Source of the DNA: Saccharopolyspora dendranthemae
GTDB taxonomy: Bacteria; Actinomycetota; Actinomycetes; Mycobacteriales; Pseudonocardiaceae
Length of the DNA stretch: 64,000 bases
Assembly (NCBI RefSeq): GCF_007829955.1
Contig: NZ_VIWX01000001.1
Coordinates: 62,001-126,000 of the forward strand
Direction of reading: 5' to 3'
Below are positions 1 to 8,865 of the stretch, piece by piece. The notes under the pieces were generated by a model that was given only the letters and a program-made list of their open reading frames with translations, did no database searches and was not told the origin of the DNA. A program made the position numbers and the translations under genes. The first letter of the stretch is position 1, and each line of letters opens with the position of its first letter.

Positions 1-1981
1 CCCCGATCCCCTTCGATCCCATGGGGTTGACGTAGGGGTCGTCCTCCTCGATCCAGTCCACCTCGATGTCCTTGACGTCGGCGCAGCTCGCGACGTGGTA
101 CTGCGCCAGGTCCTGGTTGAGGACGTGCCCGAAGCGCGGATCGACGTGCGCCTTCTCGTGCAGGGCCATCGACAACCCCATCGTCATGCCGCCGAGCAGC
201 TGCGAGGCACCGGTCTTGGCGTTGATGATCCGGCCCGCCGCGAAGATGCCCAGCATGCGCGGCACCTGCACCTCCCCGGTGTCGCGGTGCACCCGGACCT
301 CGGCGAACTGGGCGCCGAAGCTGTGCATCGCGAACCGGCCCCGGTACGGGTTGTCGGGGATCCGGCCGATCGCCGAGATGCCTTCCTCGGGCACCGGACC
401 GCCTTCGGGCAGCTTCTCCCGCAATCGGCGGGCGGCGTCCACGATCGCCGAGCCCCAGCAGGTGATCCCGCTCGAACCACCGGCACCGGAGGCCCACGGC
501 AGGTCGGTGTCGCCGATGCTCAACGTGATCCGGTCCAGGTCGGTGCCCAGCGCGTCGGCGGCGATCTGGGTCAGCGCGGTCCACGCCCCCGTGCCGATGT
601 CGGCCGCACCGACCTGCACCCGGTACCGGCCGTCCGGGCGCGCCTGGATGCCGGCTCGCGTTCCCGGCATCGAGTTGACCGGGTAGGTGGACGCCGCGAC
701 GCCGACGCCCACGAGGAAGGGGCCTTCCCGGCGAGAGCGCGGTGCCGGAGCGCGATCGGCCCACCCGAACCGGTGGGCGCCTTCGCGCAGGCAGGCCACC
801 AGGTTCCGGCTGGAGTAGGGCCGTCCGGTCTCCGGATCGGTGTCGGGGTCGTTGAGGATGCGGAACTCGACGGGGTCCAGGCCGCAGGCGATGGCCATCT
901 CGTCCATCGCCGTCTCCAGCGCGAACATGCCGGGGCACTCACCGGGGGCCCGCATCCACGTCGGCACCGGGATGTCCAGCTCCTCCAGGCGATGGCTGGT
1001 CCGGCGGTTCGGCGCGGCGTACATCATGCGCGCGGGAACTCCGGCCTGCTCCGCGAACTCCTTGATCCGCGCGGTCTGGGCGACGACGTCGTTGCCGACG
1101 GCGGTCAGCTGCCCGTCGGAGTCGGCTCCGAGCCGCACGCGCTGGAACGTGGCGGCGCGATGACCGCCGAGCTGGAACACCTGCCTGCGGGTCAGGGCGA
1201 GCTTCACCGGTCGCGGTTGCACCCGCTGCGCGGCCAGGACCGCCGCGACGACGTGCGCGTGCACGGGTCCCTTGGAGCCGAACCCCCCGCCGACGTGCGG
1301 AGCGATGACGTGGATGTTCTCCCGGTCGATGCCCAGGAGCCCGGTCAGCGCGTCGCGCACCCAGTGCACGCCCTGGGTGGAGTCGTACACGGTGAGCTCG
1401 CCCTCGGACCACGCGGCCGTGGTGGCGTGCGGTTCCATCGCGACGTGGTGCTCCTGCGGCGTGCTGTAGAGCGCGTCGTGCACCACCTCCGACTCCGCGA
1501 GCGCGGCGTCGAAATCTCCCCTGCCGTCGTCGGTCTCGAATCCGCCGTTGACCCGCTCCGGGCGGACCAGGTCCGTGCGCTCGGGGCGCAGCACGACGTC
1601 GTGCCCGGCCTCCTCGTAGGACACCCGGACGAATTCGGCTGCGGCGCGCGCGTTCTCGGAGGACTCGGCGAGCACGACCGCCACGGGCTGGCCCCGGTAC
1701 CCGACCTCGGGTGATTGCAGGATCGCGAGCTCGGCGTCCTCGGTGGAGCTCAGGACCGGTGCGTTCTGGTGGGTCACGACGTCGAGGACGCCGGGCTCGG
1801 CGAGCGCGGCGCCGGTGTCGATGGCGGTGATGCGGCCTCGCGCGATGGTCGACTGCACCAGGTGCGCGTGCACGGGGCCGTCGACGGGGTGCTCGGCGGC
1901 GTAGAGGGCTTGGCCCCGGACCTTCGAGTCCCCTTCGAGGCGGTCGACCGGGGCGCCGATGATCCGGGTGGCGGTGCTCAT
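1..1981 (-). CDS. Molybdenum hydroxylase, molybdopterin-binding subunit (xanthine dehydrogenase/PaoC-like), partial
   Basis: Large catalytic subunit of a xanthine-dehydrogenase-family enzyme that hydroxylates aldehydes or N-heterocycles at a Mo-cytosine-type cofactor. The frame is open from an ATG at 1981 to the window edge (660 codons), so the C-terminus is missing. The N-terminus reads as this family (IGAPVDRLEGDSKVRGQALY). The last visible residues are NPMGSKGIG, the stretch that in relatives ends in the catalytic Glu; the next codon starts with G, so that Glu falls just outside the window. The ATG overlaps the stop of the FAD subunit by 4 nt, so the three subunits are translationally coupled. 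The substrate cannot be told from sequence; PaoABC-type aldehyde oxidase is the nearest match. Confidence 0.9.
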   Translation of the reverse strand, partial: MSTATRIIGAPVDRLEGDSKVRGQALYAAEHPVDGPVHAHLVQSTIARGRITAIDTGAALAEPGVLDVVTHQNAPVLSSTEDAELAILQSPEVGYRGQPVAVVLAESSENARAAAEFVRVSYEEAGHDVVLRPERTDLVRPERVNGGFETDDGRGDFDAALAESEVVHDALYSTPQEHHVAMEPHATTAAWSEGELTVYDSTQGVHWVRDALTGLLGIDRENIHVIAPHVGGGFGSKGPVHAHVVAAVLAAQRVQPRPVKLALTRRQVFQLGGHRAATFQRVRLGADSDGQLTAVGNDVVAQTARIKEFAEQAGVPARMMYAAPNRRTSHRLEELDIPVPTWMRAPGECPGMFALETAMDEMAIACGLDPVEFRILNDPDTDPETGRPYSSRNLVACLREGAHRFGWADRAPAPRSRREGPFLVGVGVAASTYPVNSMPGTRAGIQARPDGRYRVQVGAADIGTGAWTALTQIAADALGTDLDRITLSIGDTDLPWASGAGGSSGITCWGSAIVDAARRLREKLPEGGPVPEEGISAIGRIPDNPYRGRFAMHSFGAQFAEVRVHRDTGEVQVPRMLGIFAAGRIINAKTGASQLLGGMTMGLSMALHEKAHVDPRFGHVLNQDLAQYHVASCADVKDIEVDWIEEDDPYVNPMGSKGIG

Positions 1982-2964
1982 CGCGGCACTCCCGCGAGCT
2001 CGGAGAGCACGCCACCGATCATGTTGCGCACCAGCGGCACCTTGAACTCGTTGTCGGGCAGGGGCTCCGCCGCTTCCAGCTCGGCGTCGGCGGCCCTGGC
2101 GAAGGCTTCGGCGCCGGCGGGGCCGCCGCGCAGGGCGTCCTCGGCGGAGGTCGCGCGCCAGGGCTTGTGCGCGACCCCGCCCAGCGCGAGGCGCACGTCG
2201 CGGACCACACCGTCGGCGACGTCGATCGCGGCGGCGACCGACGCCAGGGCGAAGGCGAACGACGTGCGATCGCGGGCCTTCCGGTAGCGGGAGGTGGTGG
2301 CGAAGCCGAGCGCCGGGACGTCCACCGAGGTGATCAGATCGCCGTGTTCGAGCACGGTGTCCTGCTGCGGTTCGCGCCCGGGCAGCCGGTGCAGGTCGGC
2401 GACGGGCACGCTGCGACTCCCGCCCGGGCCGACCACGTTCACCACGGCATCTAGGGCGACCAGGGCGACGGCCATGTCGGAGGGGTGGGTGGCCACGCAC
2501 TCGTGCGAAGCGCCCAGGATCGCGTGGTCGCGGTGGTATCCCTCGCGCGCCGGGCACCCGCTGCCGGGCTCGCGCTTGTTGCACGGGGTGGTGACGTCCT
2601 GGAAGTAGCCGCACCTGGTGCGCTGCAGCAGGTTCCCGCCGGTGGTCGCCAGGTTGCGCAGCTGCGCCGACGCTCCGGCGAGAACGGCCTGGGACAGCAC
2701 CGGGAAGCGCTGCCGGACGAGCGGGTCCGCGGCCAAGGCGCTGTTGGTGACCGAAGCACCGATGCGCACCTCCTCGCCCCGGTCCTCGATCCGATCGGAG
2801 GTGAGTCGGCGCACGTCGACGAGCACGTCCGGGGAGGCGACCTCCAGCTTCATCAGGTCCACCAGGTTGGTGCCGCCCGCCAGGAACTCGGCACCGGCGG
2901 TGTGCGCGAGCACGCTCACCGCCGAGTCGACGTCGGCGGCGCGCTGGTAGTCGAAGGGCCTCAT
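1978..2964 (-). CDS. Molybdenum hydroxylase FAD-binding subunit with extra Fe-S motif (PaoB/YagS-like)
   Basis: FAD subunit (328 aa) passing electrons between the 2Fe-2S subunit and the final acceptor. The N-terminal FAD-binding motif is visible as FLAGGTNLVDLMK (residues 27-39), with the family TTGGNLLQRTRC at 107-118. A Cys-rich insertion follows (C118, C128, C137, then C156), which matches the insertion that carries an additional 4Fe-4S cluster in E. coli PaoB; ordinary CoxM/XdhB subunits lack it. Start and stop overlap the neighbouring subunit genes by 4 nt on both sides. This places the enzyme with periplasmic-type aldehyde oxidoreductases, although no signal peptide is seen on any subunit here. 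Confidence 0.93.
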   Translation of the reverse strand: MRPFDYQRAADVDSAVSVLAHTAGAEFLAGGTNLVDLMKLEVASPDVLVDVRRLTSDRIEDRGEEVRIGASVTNSALAADPLVRQRFPVLSQAVLAGASAQLRNLATTGGNLLQRTRCGYFQDVTTPCNKREPGSGCPAREGYHRDHAILGASHECVATHPSDMAVALVALDAVVNVVGPGGSRSVPVADLHRLPGREPQQDTVLEHGDLITSVDVPALGFATTSRYRKARDRTSFAFALASVAAAIDVADGVVRDVRLALGGVAHKPWRATSAEDALRGGPAGAEAFARAADAELEAAEPLPDNEFKVPLVRNMIGGVLSELAGVPR

Positions 2965-3452
2965 CGGTTCACCACCTCACCGACCGCGCGCACGATGTTC
3001 GCGTAGGCGCCGCAGCGGCAGAGGTTGCCGCTCATCCGCTCCCGGATCTCGTCGGGGAGATCGGCGCCGTCGGCGGTGACCGCGCTGGGTTCGCCGGCCT
3101 CCAGCTCCTCGATGGCGCCGACGGCCGACACCACCTGGCCAGGGGTGCAGTAGCCGCACTGGAAGGCGTCGTGATGGACGAACCCGCGCTGCACCGGGTG
3201 CGGCTCCGCGCCGTCGAGCCCTTCGGCGGTGCGCAGGTGAGCGCCGTCGTGAGCGACGGCCGGCATCAAGCAGCTGATCACCCGCCTGCCCTCCAGCATC
3301 ACGGTGCACGCGCCGCACTGGCCGTGGTCGCACCCCTTCTTGGGGCTGATGATCCCGAGTCGTTCCCGCAGCGCGTCGAGCACGGTCGTGCGGGTGTCGA
3401 CGGTGAGCCGGTGCTCGATGCCGTCGACGAAGAGCGTGATGTCGGCGTCCAC
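2961..3452 (-). CDS. Molybdenum hydroxylase 2Fe-2S subunit (PaoA/CoxS-like)
   Basis: Small iron-sulfur subunit of 163 aa. It has the plant-type ferredoxin Cys set (KGCDHGQCGACTV, then C at VISCLMP) and the second helical 2Fe-2S domain (FQCGYCTPGQ and GNLCRCGAY). It is the first gene of a three-gene operon and overlaps the FAD gene by 4 nt. PaoA of E. coli has a Tat signal; this protein starts directly with MDADITLFVDG and has none, so the complex is probably cytoplasmic. Length is normal for the family. Confidence 0.95.
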   Translation of the reverse strand: MDADITLFVDGIEHRLTVDTRTTVLDALRERLGIISPKKGCDHGQCGACTVMLEGRRVISCLMPAVAHDGAHLRTAEGLDGAEPHPVQRGFVHHDAFQCGYCTPGQVVSAVGAIEELEAGEPSAVTADGADLPDEIRERMSGNLCRCGAYANIVRAVGEVVNR

Positions 3453-3519
3453 GGGTCCTCCCCATCGTCGTGCCCTGCACCTCGCTTACCCGTGCCCGCG
3501 CGACCCCATGCACGGCTGA

Positions 3520-4371
3520 TCAGTGCAGTTCGCTCCACGGGTCGGTCTTCTGGGCGAGTCGGCGCGCCATGTTCGCGCACCCGTAGGACTGCGGGGTCAC
3601 CCGTCCGAGTTCGCCGAGGTCGATCGGCGTGGCCGCGGGAGCCCCGGGGCGCGCTCGCAGCGAGTAGGGCGCGATCATCGTCTGGCCGTAGGCGTTGCGG
3701 TTGATGTCGAGGAAGATCCGGCCGCCTCGCTTGTTCTTCCGCTGCTCGGTGGTCAACCGGTCCGGGTCGTCGGCCGCAGCGCGCTCGGCCAGCTCGCGCA
3801 TCCGGGACCGGACCTCGTCGAACCCGAGATCGCCGTCCAGGGGCGCCGCGATGTGGAACCCCTTGCCGCCGGTCGCCTGCAGGTGCGGGGCGAGCCCATC
3901 ATCGGTCATCCGGTCGCACATCCGCCGGACCACGTCGCGCAGCGTCGCGAGGTCGACGCCCTCCGGCGGGTCGAGGTCGAGCACCGCGAGCACCGGACGC
4001 TCCAGATCGTCCACTGTGGACAGCGCGATGTGGAACTCCAGGCAGGCCTGATCGGCGAGGTAGAGCAGCGTCTCCTCGTCCTCGACGAGCACGTGGTGCA
4101 CCGGAGGGCCGCCGCCGCGCTGCGGCACCGAGGCGCGCGGCACCCGGTCGGGGAAGTGCTTCGAGGCCTCCTTCTGGAAGAAGCCCCCCGCCTCGATGCC
4201 GTCGGGGAACCGCCGCATGGTCACCGGCTTCCCCCGCGCGTGCGCGATCAGCACACCGGAGGTGGCGCGGTAGTAGTCGAACACGTCCTGCTTCCGCACG
4301 GAGTCCTGCGGGTAGAGCACCTTGTCCGGATGGGACGGCCCGGCGAGGCGCTCGACGTCGTTTCCAGGCAT
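3520..4371 (-). CDS. LigD-type DNA polymerase/primase domain protein (stand-alone)
   Basis: Archaeo-eukaryotic primase superfamily polymerase as found in LigD of bacterial non-homologous end joining. It fills gaps and adds nucleotides, often ribonucleotides, at break ends. From the ATG at 4371 the protein is 283 aa. The metal-binding DLDP (D132, D134), TGGKGFHI (168-174) and a conserved block near RIFLDINRNAYGQTMIAPYS (D222) are all present. There is no ligase or nuclease domain, and no Ku or ligase gene nearby, so it must partner with proteins encoded elsewhere or act alone. A TTG at 4404 would add 11 residues; neither start has a good ribosome site. Confidence 0.88.
   Translation of the reverse strand: MPGNDVERLAGPSHPDKVLYPQDSVRKQDVFDYYRATSGVLIAHARGKPVTMRRFPDGIEAGGFFQKEASKHFPDRVPRASVPQRGGGPPVHHVLVEDEETLLYLADQACLEFHIALSTVDDLERPVLAVLDLDPPEGVDLATLRDVVRRMCDRMTDDGLAPHLQATGGKGFHIAAPLDGDLGFDEVRSRMRELAERAAADDPDRLTTEQRKNKRGGRIFLDINRNAYGQTMIAPYSLRARPGAPAATPIDLGELGRVTPQSYGCANMARRLAQKTDPWSELH
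4009..4021. repeat. GTCCACTGTGGAC palindrome, copy 1
   Basis: Perfect 13-bp palindrome with a single central base pair, inside the LigD-type gene. The same or nearly the same word recurs at least five more times in the window. Confidence 0.6.
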
Positions 4372-4535
4372 GACACCGCGATACCCGGGCGCCGGAACCG
4401 CCAATCACCTGGTCGTGAGCGGCGTTCGCAGCACATCGTTAAAACATTCGGGTGACAACGGGAACCTGCGGCCGTTGTTTTTGTTCCTATTGGCTGTAGG
4501 ACGGTTACGACGAACGCCGAGCTGGGAGAACATCG

Positions 4536-4760
4536 ATGAAGCAACACGTCTACGCCGAACTCATCGGCGGCCCGGAAGACGGCAGATCGTTCTTCATCCC
4601 CGCTGTGGACGCGGACTTACCCATGGGCGAGTTCGCGTTCCCCTCGCCTCGCGACGGGGAGTCGCCATGCTCGCCCTACGCCTGCTACAACCGGCGTGAC
4701 CAGCGCCCCGACGGTGTGTGGCGCTACCAGTACGCCGGCGAGCACAACACCGCACCCTAG
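4536..4760 (+). CDS. Small conserved-looking hypothetical protein
   Basis: Protein of 74 aa beginning MKQHVYAELIGGPEDGRSFFIPAVD and ending in a YQYAGEHNTAP tail. A good ribosome site (GGGAGAAC) lies 5 nt before the ATG. The ELIGGPEDGR start resembles small actinobacterial and phage proteins of unknown role; I do not recognise a domain. No membrane segment or signal peptide. It sits alone between the divergent LigD-type gene and exonuclease III. A possible promoter (TTGTTT at 4475, TAGGAC at 4497) precedes it. Confidence 0.7.
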   Translation: MKQHVYAELIGGPEDGRSFFIPAVDADLPMGEFAFPSPRDGESPCSPYACYNRRDQRPDGVWRYQYAGEHNTAP

Positions 4761-4798
4761 CGCCTCCGATCGTCAGAGCTGTGTGCCAAGCTGCGCGC

Positions 4799-5599
4799 AT
4801 GCGGATCGCCACCTGGAACGTCAACTCGGTAGGAGCCCGGCTGCCCAAGCTGCTCGACTGGCTGGGCACGGCCGAACCCGACGTCGTGTGCCTCCAGGAG
4901 CTCAAGTGCGCCGAGGACGCGTTCCCGTTCGACGAGATCGGTGAGCTCGGCTACGAGACCGCCGCGCACGGCACCGGCCGCTGGAACGGCGTCGCCGTGC
5001 TCTCCCGCGTCGGGCTGACCGACGTGCGGCGAGGGCTGCTCGACCAGCCCGGTTTCCAGGCCGACGGTTCCATGTTCGAAACGCCCGAGCCCCGCGCGGT
5101 CGCCGCGACCTGCGCAGGAGTCCGCGTCTGGTCGGTCTACGTGCCCAACGGCCGCGAGGTCGGGCACCCCCACTACGACTACAAGCTGCGCTGGCTGGAC
5201 GCGCTGCGCGCCACCGCCGTCGAGGAGCTCGCGGCCGACCGCCCGTGGGCCGTGCTGGGCGATTTCAACGTCGCCCCCAACGACGAGGACGTGTGGGACA
5301 TCGCCGCTTTCGAGGGCGCCACCCACGTCACGCCGGACGAGCGCAAGGCGCTGACCTCGCTGACCGAGTCCGGCCTCACCGAGGTCTACCCCAGGCCGCT
5401 GAAGTACGACGTGCCGTTCACCTACTGGGACTACCGGGCGCTGCGGTTCCCGAACAACCAGGGAATGCGGATCGACCTCGCCTACGGCAACGAGTCCTTC
5501 ACCTCCGCGGTCACCGACTCTTACGTCGACCGCAACGCGCGCAAGGGCAAGGGCACCTCCGATCACGCTCCCGTGGTCGTCGATCTCGCACTGGGCTGA
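4799..5599 (+). CDS. xthA: Exodeoxyribonuclease III
   Basis: AP endonuclease and 3'-5' exonuclease of base excision repair, 266 aa. Endonuclease/exonuclease/phosphatase motifs occur in order: TWNVNS (5-10), CLQELK with the metal-binding Glu near 39, YVPNG, GDFNVAP, and the terminal SDHAPVVVDL with the catalytic Asp-His pair. The start is the ATG at 4799; upstream in-frame codons to 4718 are not family sequence. It follows the 74-aa gene by 38 nt and may be cotranscribed. A repair polymerase (LigD type) is adjacent on the other strand. Confidence 0.95.
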   Translation: MRIATWNVNSVGARLPKLLDWLGTAEPDVVCLQELKCAEDAFPFDEIGELGYETAAHGTGRWNGVAVLSRVGLTDVRRGLLDQPGFQADGSMFETPEPRAVAATCAGVRVWSVYVPNGREVGHPHYDYKLRWLDALRATAVEELAADRPWAVLGDFNVAPNDEDVWDIAAFEGATHVTPDERKALTSLTESGLTEVYPRPLKYDVPFTYWDYRALRFPNNQGMRIDLAYGNESFTSAVTDSYVDRNARKGKGTSDHAPVVVDLALG

Positions 5600-5665
5600 G
5601 GGCCTCACCGCTGCGTCCGGGGCGCTAGCTTGCGGGTGACCGTTTCCGCGTGAGGAGTCCTGGAC

Positions 5666-7096
5666 GTGTCCCAGTCGCTGTGCCACCACACCGCCACCGA
5701 CCTCGCCGGGCTGATCCGCGCCGGTGAGGTCTCGGCCCGCGAGGTGATGCGGGCTCACCTGGAGCGGATCGACCGGTTGAACCCCCAGGTCAACGCACTG
5801 GTGTCGCTGGACCCGGAACGGGCGCTCGACGCGGCCGCGGCCGCCGACGAGCGGTGGGCCTCGGGCGAACCGGTCGGCCCCTTGCACGGGCTTCCGATCG
5901 CGCACAAGGACACCCACGACACCGCGGGCATCCGCACGACCCGGGGCTCCCCGCTGCTGGCCGACAACGTGCCCGCGCGCGACGAGCTCGTGGTCGAACG
6001 GCTCAAGGCTGCCGGCACGATCGTGATGGGCAAGACGAACGTCCCTGAGTTCGCGGCGGGGTCGCACACCTTCAACCCGGTGTTCGGCACCACCGCCAAC
6101 CCCTACGCCCCGAATCGCTCGGCGGGCGGCAGCAGCGGCGGCGCGGCGGCGGCGCTGGCCTGCCGGATGCAGCCGCTGGCCGATGGCAGCGACATGGGCG
6201 GTTCACTGCGCAACCCGGCCTCGTTCTGCAACGTCGTCGGTCTCCGCCCGGCGCCGGGCCGGGTGCCCACGTGGCCGGACGCCGCGGCGTGGTCGACGCT
6301 GTCGGTCCAGGGCCCGATGGCGCGCACGGTCGCCGACGTGGCGCTGATGCTCTCGGCGATCGCCGGCCCCGACGACCGGAGCCCGATCTCGATCACCGAA
6401 CCCGGATCGGTGTTCCGGGGATCGCTGGAAGCGGACCTGTCCGGACTGCGGGTCGCGTTCTCGCTGGACCTCGGCGGGGACCTGGTCGTGGACCCGCAGG
6501 TGCGCGCGGTGCTGGAACCGGCCGCGCGGGTGCTCGCCGGCATCGGCGGCCGGGTCAAGGAGGCCGCGCCCGACCTGACGGGCGCGGACGAGGTCTTCCG
6601 CACGTTGCGCGCCTGGCAGTTCGAGCTGGCCCTCGGCGAGCTCCGCGACGCCCACCCGGACCAGATCAAACCGAGCCTCCGCGACAACATCGACGCCGGA
6701 CGGGCCCTCACCGGTGCCGCCGTGGGCCGGGCGGAACGGCTGCACACCGACCTCTACCACCGGATCCGCGAGTTCTTCACCCAGCACGACGTGCTCGCGC
6801 TCCCGGTCAGCCAAGTTCCGCCGTTCGACATCGAGCTCGAGTTCCCCACCGAGATCGGCGGCGTCGCGATGACCTCCTACCTCGACTGGATGCGCTCGGC
6901 CTACTGGATCTCGGCGACCGGGTGCCCGGCGATCTCCGTCCCCGCGGGCTTCACACCGGACGGGCGTCCGGTCGGCCTCCAGCTCGTGGCACCGCACCGC
7001 GGCGAGCGGCGCCTGCTCGAGATCGCCCACGCCTTCGAGCAGGCCACCCAGCACGGCCGGACGCTCCCCGGCCTGGAGTTCAGCGCCGCCCCCTAG
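5666..7096 (+). CDS. Amidase (amidase signature family)
   Basis: Amidase-signature hydrolase of 476 aa that cleaves carboxamides. The catalytic triad is visible: Lys81 (LPIAHKDT), the cis-Ser region RSAGGSSGGAA (Ser156/157) and nucleophile Ser180 in DMGGSLRNPASF. The start is GTG at 5666 with GAGGAG 8 nt upstream. It is not GatA, because no gatB or gatC is nearby and the middle differs; natural substrate unknown. It stands alone in its transcription unit. Confidence 0.92.
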   Translation: MSQSLCHHTATDLAGLIRAGEVSAREVMRAHLERIDRLNPQVNALVSLDPERALDAAAAADERWASGEPVGPLHGLPIAHKDTHDTAGIRTTRGSPLLADNVPARDELVVERLKAAGTIVMGKTNVPEFAAGSHTFNPVFGTTANPYAPNRSAGGSSGGAAAALACRMQPLADGSDMGGSLRNPASFCNVVGLRPAPGRVPTWPDAAAWSTLSVQGPMARTVADVALMLSAIAGPDDRSPISITEPGSVFRGSLEADLSGLRVAFSLDLGGDLVVDPQVRAVLEPAARVLAGIGGRVKEAAPDLTGADEVFRTLRAWQFELALGELRDAHPDQIKPSLRDNIDAGRALTGAAVGRAERLHTDLYHRIREFFTQHDVLALPVSQVPPFDIELEFPTEIGGVAMTSYLDWMRSAYWISATGCPAISVPAGFTPDGRPVGLQLVAPHRGERRLLEIAHAFEQATQHGRTLPGLEFSAAP

Positions 7097-7344
7097 AGAC
7101 CTTCGACGAGGCGGAGCCGCGTTCGCTTCCACCCCGTCTCGCCCGCCGGGACGCCGGCGACCGTCGCACCGCTCGATGCCGTCTCGCAGCAACCGGACGG
7201 GCCTGGAAACCGCGGTTCGTGCTGCTGCGTTGCGCACCGGGCAGCGCAGCGGGGCTTCGCGCTCACGATCCACAGTGGACTGCTGTTTCGTGAATTTTCG
7301 CGACTGGCATGTGGAATCGGACGATCGCCGTCTTGATTCCCGTG
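7097..7344. other. Gene-free stretch before the MFS exporter
   Basis: About 250 bases with no coding frame I can support. It holds one copy of the GTCCAC palindrome (7269) and, near its end, a TTGATT (7333) that could be the -35 of a promoter whose -10 would overlap the first operator-like palindrome at 7345. Confidence 0.5.
7269..7279. repeat. TCCACAGTGGA palindrome, copy 2
   Basis: Intergenic copy of the recurring palindrome. The 11-bp core is perfect; the outermost pair (A/C) is mismatched. Confidence 0.6.
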
Positions 7345-7360
7345 GTGAACACAGGTTTAC
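7345..7360. promoter_or_regulatory. TetR-type operator-like palindrome 1
   Basis: GTGAACACAGGTTTAC: 6-bp half-sites around a 4-bp spacer, one mismatch. It sits 24 bp (start to start) before a perfect second copy and just upstream of the MFS gene, the usual place for an operator of the adjacent TetR regulator. Confidence 0.6.
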
Positions 7361-7368
7361 TCACGGGG

Positions 7369-7384
7369 GTGAACACGAGTTCAC
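7369..7384. promoter_or_regulatory. TetR-type operator-like palindrome 2
   Basis: GTGAACACGAGTTCAC: perfect GTGAAC/GTTCAC arms with a 4-bp spacer, ending 19 nt before the MFS ATG. Same arms and spacer as the copy at 7345. Confidence 0.65.
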
Positions 7385-7403
7385 GTGATGAGTGAGGAGT
7401 CTG

Positions 7404-8855
7404 ATGAACCCCGCCGGGTCCGCAACGTCGGCAACACGCAGTTCGAGATCGGTCATCTTCGTGCTCGCCTCGTGCGGGATCGCGGTATCCCTGATGCAGA
7501 CCCTGGTCGTTCCGCTCCTGCCCGAATTCCCCCACCTGCTCAACACCACCGCGGCCAACGCGGGCTGGCTGGTCACCGCACCGCTCGTGGCCGGTGCGGT
7601 GTGCGCCCCGGTGACCGGACGCCTGGGCGACATGTTCGGCAAGCGCCGGATGCTGCTGTTATCCCTGGCCACGATGGCGCTGGGCAGCGCGGTCGGCGCG
7701 GTCAGCGACGACTTCGCGGCCGTGCTCGTGGGTCGCGTGCTGCAGGGCGCGGCGGTCGGCGTGGTGCCGCTGGGGATCAGCATCATGCGCGACGAGCTGC
7801 CCGAGGAGAAGGTGGGTTCCGGGGTGGCGCTGATGAGCGCGACGCTCGGCATCGGCGGCGCAGTGGGCCTGCCGATCACCGGAGTCGTCGCCCAGGAGCT
7901 CAACTGGCACTGGCTGTTCGCCGGTGCGATGGTCTTCGCCCTCCTCGAGATCGCCCTCATCCTGCGGGTCGTGCCCGAGTCCTCGTCGCGCACCGGCGGC
8001 AAGTTCGACTTCCTCGGCGCGGTGGGGCTGTCGGTCGCGCTGACCTGCCTGCTGCTGGCGATCTCCAAGGGCAACGAGTGGGGCTGGTCGAGCGTGCTCG
8101 TGCTCGGGCTGCTGGCGGCGGCTGTCGCGGTGCTGCTGCTGTGGGGCACCTACGAGCTGCGAGCCGGCGCCCCGCTGGTGGACCTGCGGGTCTCGGCCCG
8201 GCCGACGGTGCTGCTGACCAACATCGCCTCCGTGCTGGTGGGCATCGCGATGTTCACCGGGTTCCTGGTCGGCTCGCAGCTGCTGCAGGCGCCCTCCGAA
8301 ACCGGCTACGGCTACGACATGTCGCTGGTGATCGCGGGCCTGGTCCTGCTGCCGATCGGCGCGGCGATGGGCCTGTTCTCCCCCGTTTCCGCCCGGATCT
8401 CGCGGCGGTACGGACCGCGCACCACGCTCATCCTCGGCGCCTGCGTCCTGGCGCTGGGAAACCTGGGCGGCTCGCTGATGCACGACCCGCTGCCGGTGGT
8501 GGTGATGAACCTGACCGTCGGTTCGATCGGCGGTGCGCTGGCCTACGGCGCGCTCCCGGCGCTGATCATGCGGTCGGTCCCCACCACCGAGACCGCCGCC
8601 GCCAACGCCCTCAACAGCCTGGCCCGGTCCATCGGAACCTCCGCGTGCAGCGCGATCGTGGTCGCGCTGACCACGGGTTCGCTGGTGCACGTGGCCGGTG
8701 GCACCTACCCGTCGATCAACGCCTACTCGTGGGTGTTCGTGGTCGCCGGCGGAGCGGGGCTGCTGGCGGCGGTGATCGCCGCGGCGACGCCGGGACCGCC
8801 TCGGTACGAGGCTGTTACCGCGAGGGTGGCCGTTGCGGTGGGGGGCTCGCGCTAG
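7404..8855 (+). CDS. MFS drug-exporter-like transporter (DHA2/14-TMS type)
   Basis: Membrane transporter of 483 aa, most likely a proton-driven exporter of small toxic molecules. The N-half has the MFS signature GRLGDMFGKRR after the second helix and the antiporter-type motif C region (ATLGIGGAVGLPITG). The hydrophobic pattern allows about 14 helices, as in the EmrB/QacA group. I chose the ATG at 7404; a GTG at 7392 is in frame but GGAG lies between the two. Two operator-like palindromes lie directly upstream and a TetR regulator starts 10 nt downstream, a classical self-regulated efflux unit. The exported compound is unknown. Confidence 0.9.
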   Translation: MNPAGSATSATRSSRSVIFVLASCGIAVSLMQTLVVPLLPEFPHLLNTTAANAGWLVTAPLVAGAVCAPVTGRLGDMFGKRRMLLLSLATMALGSAVGAVSDDFAAVLVGRVLQGAAVGVVPLGISIMRDELPEEKVGSGVALMSATLGIGGAVGLPITGVVAQELNWHWLFAGAMVFALLEIALILRVVPESSSRTGGKFDFLGAVGLSVALTCLLLAISKGNEWGWSSVLVLGLLAAAVAVLLLWGTYELRAGAPLVDLRVSARPTVLLTNIASVLVGIAMFTGFLVGSQLLQAPSETGYGYDMSLVIAGLVLLPIGAAMGLFSPVSARISRRYGPRTTLILGACVLALGNLGGSLMHDPLPVVVMNLTVGSIGGALAYGALPALIMRSVPTTETAAANALNSLARSIGTSACSAIVVALTTGSLVHVAGGTYPSINAYSWVFVVAGGAGLLAAVIAAATPGPPRYEAVTARVAVAVGGSR

Positions 8856-8865
8856 CCTGAGGTGC

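Noticed and set aside
95-1714. Long plus-strand reading frame of 539 codons opposite the molybdenum hydroxylase
   Set aside because: Composition is Arg/Gly/His-rich and matches no family, while the minus strand reads clean xanthine-dehydrogenase motifs. It is a mirror of GC-rich codon bias.
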